Source: an uncultured Clostridia bacterium
GTDB lineage: Bacteria; Bacillota; Clostridia; Oscillospirales; Oscillospiraceae
Reading direction: 5' to 3'
Assembly (NCBI GenBank): GCA_947176425.1
Contig: CAMWQV010000042.1
Location: forward strand, 1-9,396
Length of the DNA: 9,396 nt
Shown here piece by piece: positions 6,939-9,396 of the stretch. The notes beneath the pieces are model-generated. The model was not told where the DNA came from. It did not search any database and saw nothing but the letters and a program-made list of their open reading frames with translations. Both the position numbers and the translations under genes were made by a program. Position 1 is the stretch's first letter, and each line of letters begins with the position of its first letter.

Positions 6939-7850
6939 GTGAACGTATCTTTAGTGGAGGTGGATTCCCACCGCTGGCCGAACCTCTGCCTGATGAAGCT
7001 GTCCGCTTATCATAAAAAGCGGGGCGATCATGTGGAGTGGTGGAAGCCGGATATCTGGTATGACCGTGTTTATATGAGCCGGGTGTTTGACGACACCTAT
7101 TCCCGCGACGGTCCCAATATTGTCAACGCCGGTGAGGTTATCCGGGGCGGTACAGGCTACGGCCCCGGACCCAACCTCCCGGACGAAATAGAGCATATTT
7201 ATCCAGATTACAGCATTTATCCGCAGTTTTCCGGCACCGCTTATGGTTTTCTGAGCCGTGGCTGTCCCCGATGCTGCGGATTTTGTCTGGTGTCAGGCAA
7301 AGAGGGGAAACAGAGTGTCAAGGTGGCTGACCTCTCTGAATTTTGGGATGGACAAAAGGAAATTAAGCTGATGGACGCGAATTTGCTGGCCTGTCCCGAC
7401 CATGAAAATCTGATTTTGCAGTTGGCGGAGAGCCGCGCATGGGTGGATTTTTCGCAGGGCTTGGATGTTCGCCTGATTACCCCGGATAATGTGGCCCTGC
7501 TGAACAGGGTTCGGACGAAGGCCATACATTTTGCCTGGGATAACCCCAACGAGGACCTGACCGGCTATTTCCGTCGCTTCCTGGAACTGACCAATCTCAA
7601 AAGCAGCTACAGGCGGCGCGTCTATGTGCTGACCAACTACAGCAGCACTCATGAGCAGGACCTGTACCGTGTGGAGACGCTGCGGGGCATGGGCTTTGAC
7701 CCCTATGTGATGGTCTACGACCGGCCCAACGCCCCGCCCGTCACACGCCAGCTCCAGCGTTGGGTGAACAACAAGCGTATTTTCAATACCGTTGAAAACT
7801 TTGCGGATTACATACCCGGCAGAATTGGGGGCGGAAAAAGTGCGAAGTGA
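6939..7850 (+). CDS. Radical SAM protein of mobile-element type
   Basis: A 303-residue probable iron-sulfur enzyme using S-adenosylmethionine; the substrate is unknown. The cluster-binding motif CxxxCxxC is C109-C113-C116 within RGCPRCCGFC, with an additional Cys112. The N-terminal 1-100 (DSHRWPNLCLMKLSAYHKKRGD at 9-30) resembles the Rossmann-like front domain of B12-binding radical SAM proteins, but no DxHxxG cobalamin motif is visible. After the cluster come IKLMDANLLACPDH (142-155), QGLDVRLI (173-180), IHFAWDN (196-202) and VYVLTNY (228-234), as expected for successive strands of a radical SAM barrel. At about 300 residues it has no obvious C-terminal extra cluster domain. Similar proteins occur in Firmicute phages and conjugative elements as I recall them. 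The start is GTG with a good ribosome binding site. It lies between the CD1108-like gene and the DUF4315-like gene, overlapping the latter by 11 bases, so it is expressed with the conjugation genes. Confidence 0.85.
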   Translation: MNVSLVEVDSHRWPNLCLMKLSAYHKKRGDHVEWWKPDIWYDRVYMSRVFDDTYSRDGPNIVNAGEVIRGGTGYGPGPNLPDEIEHIYPDYSIYPQFSGTAYGFLSRGCPRCCGFCLVSGKEGKQSVKVADLSEFWDGQKEIKLMDANLLACPDHENLILQLAESRAWVDFSQGLDVRLITPDNVALLNRVRTKAIHFAWDNPNEDLTGYFRRFLELTNLKSSYRRRVYVLTNYSSTHEQDLYRVETLRGMGFDPYVMVYDRPNAPPVTRQLQRWVNNKRIFNTVENFADYIPGRIGGGKSAK

Positions 7851-8103
7851 TAAATTGAAGGCGGAAAAACTGGAGGCGGAGCTTGCACAGGCGAAGAAAA
7901 AAGCCAGTCACTGGCAGGCCCGTGTCAGGGAGATTGAACGGCAGATTGTCGAGCATGAAAACAATGTGATTTTGCAGGCGGTACGCGGCGTAGCCACTAC
8001 GCCGGAGGAACTGCGCGGCCTGCTGGATATGATTCAGGCGGCGTCGGCAAAGAAGCCGCCTGCTGTAAATTCGGAACAGGAGGAAAAGGAACTTGAAAGC
8101 TAA
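7840..8103 (+). CDS. DUF4315-like small coiled-coil protein
   Basis: An 87-residue soluble protein resembling DUF4315, which normally sits just before DUF4366 in these elements; its function is unknown. Residues 1-45 form a charged helix (KLKAEKLEAELAQAKKKA, then WQARVREIERQIVEHEN) with coiled-coil character. A conserved segment follows with AVRGVATTPEELRGLLDMIQ, then a polar tail. I choose GTG 7840 as the start because GGGGG at 7827-7831 is 8 bases upstream and family-like text begins there. A longer in-frame TTG at 7792 would add 16 residues (KTLRITYPAELGAEK) that look like read-through of the preceding gene's coding DNA. It overlaps the radical SAM gene by 11 bases and the next gene also by 11 bases. 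Confidence 0.82.
   Translation: MRSDKLKAEKLEAELAQAKKKASHWQARVREIERQIVEHENNVILQAVRGVATTPEELRGLLDMIQAASAKKPPAVNSEQEEKELES
8078..8083 (+). promoter_or_regulatory. Ribosome binding site deciding the TTG start of the DUF4366 gene
   Basis: A perfect AGGAGG lies 9 bases before TTG 8093. It supports that rare start over ATG 8117, and the extra residues MKAKLLGR form the positive n-region of the signal peptide. Confidence 0.8.
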
Positions 8104-9286
8104 ACTACTGGGCCGCATGGCTGCGCTGCTGCTGTGCGTGTTTCTGACGGTCCTGCCGTTGACCGGCATGGCCTATGCAGACGGCGGGGACGCCGAAGAA
8201 AATCCGGCGGACTTCACTATCCTTATCACGCCGCCCGCAAAGGCGGAGGGACAGGCTGCCGCAGCGGAAATAAGCGTCACGGACAACACGGGGGACGGTT
8301 TCCAGCTTGCCCATGTGCGCTGCGGGGAAAAGGGAAAGTGGCGCGATATCACAAAGGAACTGGAGAAAACAGAGAAAAAGGGGAACGAGTACCGCACAAC
8401 GCAGAAGGTTGAGGAAAGCTGCATTGTCTTTGTTCGTGTTGTCGGTATGGACGGAATGGCCCATGAAAAATCCAAGTTTATTTCACTCTCCGGCCTTTCC
8501 TATGATACGGAGAACACGGAGACGGCAGCGGACAAATCAGACGATGCCGCTGCCGGTGCTGCTGCTGAGGATACCACTGACGGTACATCCACTGACAAGC
8601 CCACTGGAACCGGTACAGACGCGGACGGGGCATCCGGCGAAGCTGCGGCTACTCCCGCCAGCGCCGCTCTGACCCCGGATGGGCAGGGGACCGTGGTAGA
8701 TCATGTCATTGGAGAGGACGGCAAGGAGTTTTATACCATCACCACGCCCAGTGAAAACATCTTTTATCTGATTATTGACAATGAGCGTGACAGCGATAAC
8801 GTCTATTTCCTGAACGCGGTGACGGAATCTGACCTGATGGCGTTGGCGGAGAAAGACACGGAACAGCCGTCTGAATCGGCTGTACCGGAACCTGTTCCGG
8901 TATGTTCCTGTAAGGAAAAGTGCGCACCCGGCGAGGTCAACACCGGCTGTCCGGTCTGCGTCCTGGCCTATAAGGATTGTACCGGCGTTGCCCCCGCAAC
9001 CGGCGATCAGCCGGAAGCGAAGAAGGAGACACCGGACAATTCTACAATATTGCTGATCGCTCTCGCGGTGCTGGCGGTGGGCGGCGCTGGATATTACCTG
9101 AAAATCTATAAGCCCAGGAAAGAGCTGGACGATGCGGAAGATTTTGACGAACTGACCGGAGCGGAAGAGGAGGAGACTGTCAACGAGGACGATCTGCCTG
9201 CCGCCAGACCGGAGCGCACCCATTATGGTGAGCCGGACGAACCGGATGAGCCGGATTACCCGGACGGCTATGGGGATGATATGTGA
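8093..9286 (+). CDS. DUF4366 (CD1107-family) membrane protein of the conjugation operon
   Basis: A 397-residue exported membrane protein, conserved in Firmicute conjugative elements; role unknown. The signal peptide is residues 1-29 with AYA before a likely cleavage site. Family domain text SVTDNTGDGFQLAHVRCGEKGKW is at 61-83. A low-complexity Ala/Asp/Thr linker is at 140-200. A second conserved block at 199-252 contains GEDGKEFYTITTPSENIFYL and DNVYFLNAVTE. A six-cysteine cluster follows at 271-296 (C271, C273, C277, C286, C289, C296), outside the cell and suited to disulfides or metal. The transmembrane helix is at about 317-336. The cytosolic tail 337-397 has 24 Asp/Glu in 61 residues and ends in EPDEPDEPDYPD. 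Topology should be N-out, C-in. Start TTG is supported by AGGAGG. It overlaps the DUF4315-like gene by 11 bases and the following ATG by one base. Confidence 0.93.
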   Translation: MKAKLLGRMAALLLCVFLTVLPLTGMAYADGGDAEENPADFTILITPPAKAEGQAAAAEISVTDNTGDGFQLAHVRCGEKGKWRDITKELEKTEKKGNEYRTTQKVEESCIVFVRVVGMDGMAHEKSKFISLSGLSYDTENTETAADKSDDAAAGAAAEDTTDGTSTDKPTGTGTDADGASGEAAATPASAALTPDGQGTVVDHVIGEDGKEFYTITTPSENIFYLIIDNERDSDNVYFLNAVTESDLMALAEKDTEQPSESAVPEPVPVCSCKEKCAPGEVNTGCPVCVLAYKDCTGVAPATGDQPEAKKETPDNSTILLIALAVLAVGGAGYYLKIYKPRKELDDAEDFDELTGAEEEETVNEDDLPAARPERTHYGEPDEPDEPDYPDGYGDDM

Positions 9287-9396
9287 TGCGGTTTACTGAC
9301 AGTCCCTATGAACGCATGATGACGCAGATCCCCAGCACGAAAAATGAAGTCGCACATGCGCCCCCCGACTGGCCACCGGGCCACCCCTGCCACGGC
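9286..9396 (+). CDS. Start of a small uncharacterised element gene, cut by the window end
   Basis: The first 37 codons are visible, starting MRFTDSPYERMMTQIPS and running to a Pro-, His- and Cys-containing segment PPGHPCHG at the edge. The ATG overlaps the preceding TGA by one base (TGATG), with GGGGA about 10 bases upstream as a weak ribosome binding site. It resembles, from memory, short Cys-containing proteins that follow DUF4366 genes in related elements; the HPCHG stretch suggests that a metal-binding or Cys-rich part follows. No function can be given, and the true length is not visible. Confidence 0.6.
   Translation, partial: MRFTDSPYERMMTQIPSTKNEVAHAPPDWPPGHPCHG

Noticed and set aside
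7792..7839. Longer TTG start for the DUF4315-like gene
   Set aside because: The extra 16 residues are unlike the family start, and the better-placed ribosome binding site is before GTG 7840.

Overview
The window is a stretch of the conjugation (type IV secretion) operon of an integrative and conjugative element of the Tn1549/CTn4 type found in gut Firmicutes (Lachnospiraceae or Oscillospiraceae are likely hosts). The reasons are the gene order (VirB4 ATPase, coiled-coil protein, membrane cell-wall hydrolase, DUF4315, DUF4366), the moderately high GC content, strong AGGAGG-type ribosome binding sites and frequent GTG/TTG starts. Family names are recalled from sequence resemblance and were not searched.

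Layout, all on the + strand and apparently one transcript: (1) 69-1499, the C-terminal part of a VirB4-like conjugation ATPase whose upstream reading frame is broken at the window edge; (2) 1515-2315, a soluble coiled-coil protein resembling DUF6674; (3) 2312-6913, a 1533-residue single-pass membrane protein of the CD1108 kind with a very long repetitive basic cytosolic part, one transmembrane helix, an M23 metallopeptidase domain and an NlpC/P60 domain; (4) 6939-7850, a radical SAM protein; (5) 7840-8103, a small DUF4315-like coiled coil; (6) 8093-9286, a signal-peptide plus C-terminal-anchor DUF4366 protein; (7) 9286 to the window end, the start of a further small gene. Genes overlap or sit within 25 bases of each other, and no promoter or terminator is evident. 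No stretch above 300 bases lacks a gene.

Functionally, VirB4 would power assembly or substrate transfer. The CD1108-like protein would open the peptidoglycan for the channel, with its cytosolic arm free to contact other components. DUF4366 and DUF4315 are conserved but uncharacterised parts of the same machine. The radical SAM gene is the odd member: an enzyme-type gene embedded between conjugation genes.

The most notable signals are the expanded array of roughly 60-66-residue repeats in the CD1108-like protein, with 13 spaced [KR]LxF[DE] motifs and a 66-bp perfect internal repeat; the radical SAM gene inside the operon; and signs of decay or assembly error in the VirB4 gene.
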